A DNA stretch of 64,000 nucleotides. Source: Erwinia sp. 198 (GTDB lineage Bacteria > Pseudomonadota > Gammaproteobacteria > Enterobacterales > Enterobacteriaceae). The translations under genes and the position numbers were made by a program. This document shows positions 63,925-64,000 of the stretch, one piece after another. The notes under the pieces were generated by a model, which saw only the letters and a program-made list of their open reading frames with translations, was not told the origin of the DNA and searched no databases. The first letter of the stretch is position 1; the number at the start of each line of letters is the position of its first letter. The DNA is taken from positions 1 to 64,000 of the forward strand of contig NZ_RHUM01000011.1 of assembly GCF_003937915.1 (NCBI RefSeq), written 5' to 3'.

Positions 63925-64000
63925 AGAAACAGCTGTTTTTATGCTGTTTCGTGATCGCCGATGAGTTTCAATCTCAGCAATATTGCGGCTACCAACAAAA

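Overview
The window looks like a large replicon of a yellow-pigmented, plant-associated enterobacterium of the Erwiniaceae (Pantoea, Mixta or a close relative). The main evidence is a complete carotenoid cluster in the order crtE-idi-crtX-crtY-crtI-crtB with a convergent crtZ (17.3-24.6 kb), the arrangement known from Pantoea agglomerans-type strains. A membrane glucose dehydrogenase, a sad/ptrR-like pair, an nfeF/nfeR-like pair and many chemotaxis, c-di-GMP and efflux genes fit the same lifestyle. In Pantoea this pigment cluster is typically on a large plasmid, but no replication or partition gene lies here, so plasmid location is inference. I saw no rRNA, tRNA, transposase, prophage or CRISPR array.

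Layout. 0-9.6 kb: the 3' end of a coiled-coil repeat gene, gcd, a 36-bp tandem repeat, an isolated glycosyltransferase, a LysR regulator, a chemoreceptor, and a PadR regulator with a siderophore-interacting flavoprotein. 9.8-17.2 kb: a second PQQ-type sugar dehydrogenase with a small membrane partner, an acetyltransferase, a DCC thiol protein, a GAF-GGDEF-EAL protein, and an aldehyde dehydrogenase with a divergent LysR regulator. 17.3-24.6 kb: carotenoid genes, most of them overlapping by a few bases. 25-29.3 kb: an unrecognised membrane protein, then a secreted alpha/beta hydrolase leading a two-component operon. 29.4-37 kb: a regulator/sensor/adaptor/RND-pump run, with a divergent MipA-type porin and a MarA-type activator. 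37.4-43.7 kb: MscS channel, diguanylate cyclase, glutathione peroxidase, and a nitroreductase/nitronate monooxygenase/LysR cassette. 43.9-45.5 kb: a rhodopsin and a Brp/Blh-type carotene dioxygenase as a two-gene operon. 46-52 kb: two pseudogene remnants, a second diguanylate cyclase and a second chemoreceptor. 52-64 kb: a LysR/SDR pair, a tripartite RND system with TetR regulator and a FabF paralogue, a short P5CR-like ORF, another SDR and a LacI-type repressor.

How the genes fit together. The most interesting reading is a self-contained light-driven proton pump. The crt genes make beta-carotene, the Blh-type enzyme at 43.9 kb should cleave it to retinal, and the rhodopsin encoded immediately upstream, sharing a 4-base stop/start overlap, should bind it. 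The rhodopsin keeps the Schiff-base lysine, both aspartate counter-ions and a leucine at the green-tuning site, but has glycine where proton pumps normally carry the cytoplasmic proton donor (a D-T-G motif). crtZ and crtX compete for the same beta-carotene.

Other themes are redox and energy metabolism at the envelope (two PQQ-type dehydrogenases), detoxification (two RND systems, nitroreductase, nitronate monooxygenase, peroxidase) and sensing (two chemoreceptors, three c-di-GMP proteins, two two-component systems). Several promoters carry operator-like palindromes, most convincingly the TetR-linked pair at 59.0 and 59.7 kb.
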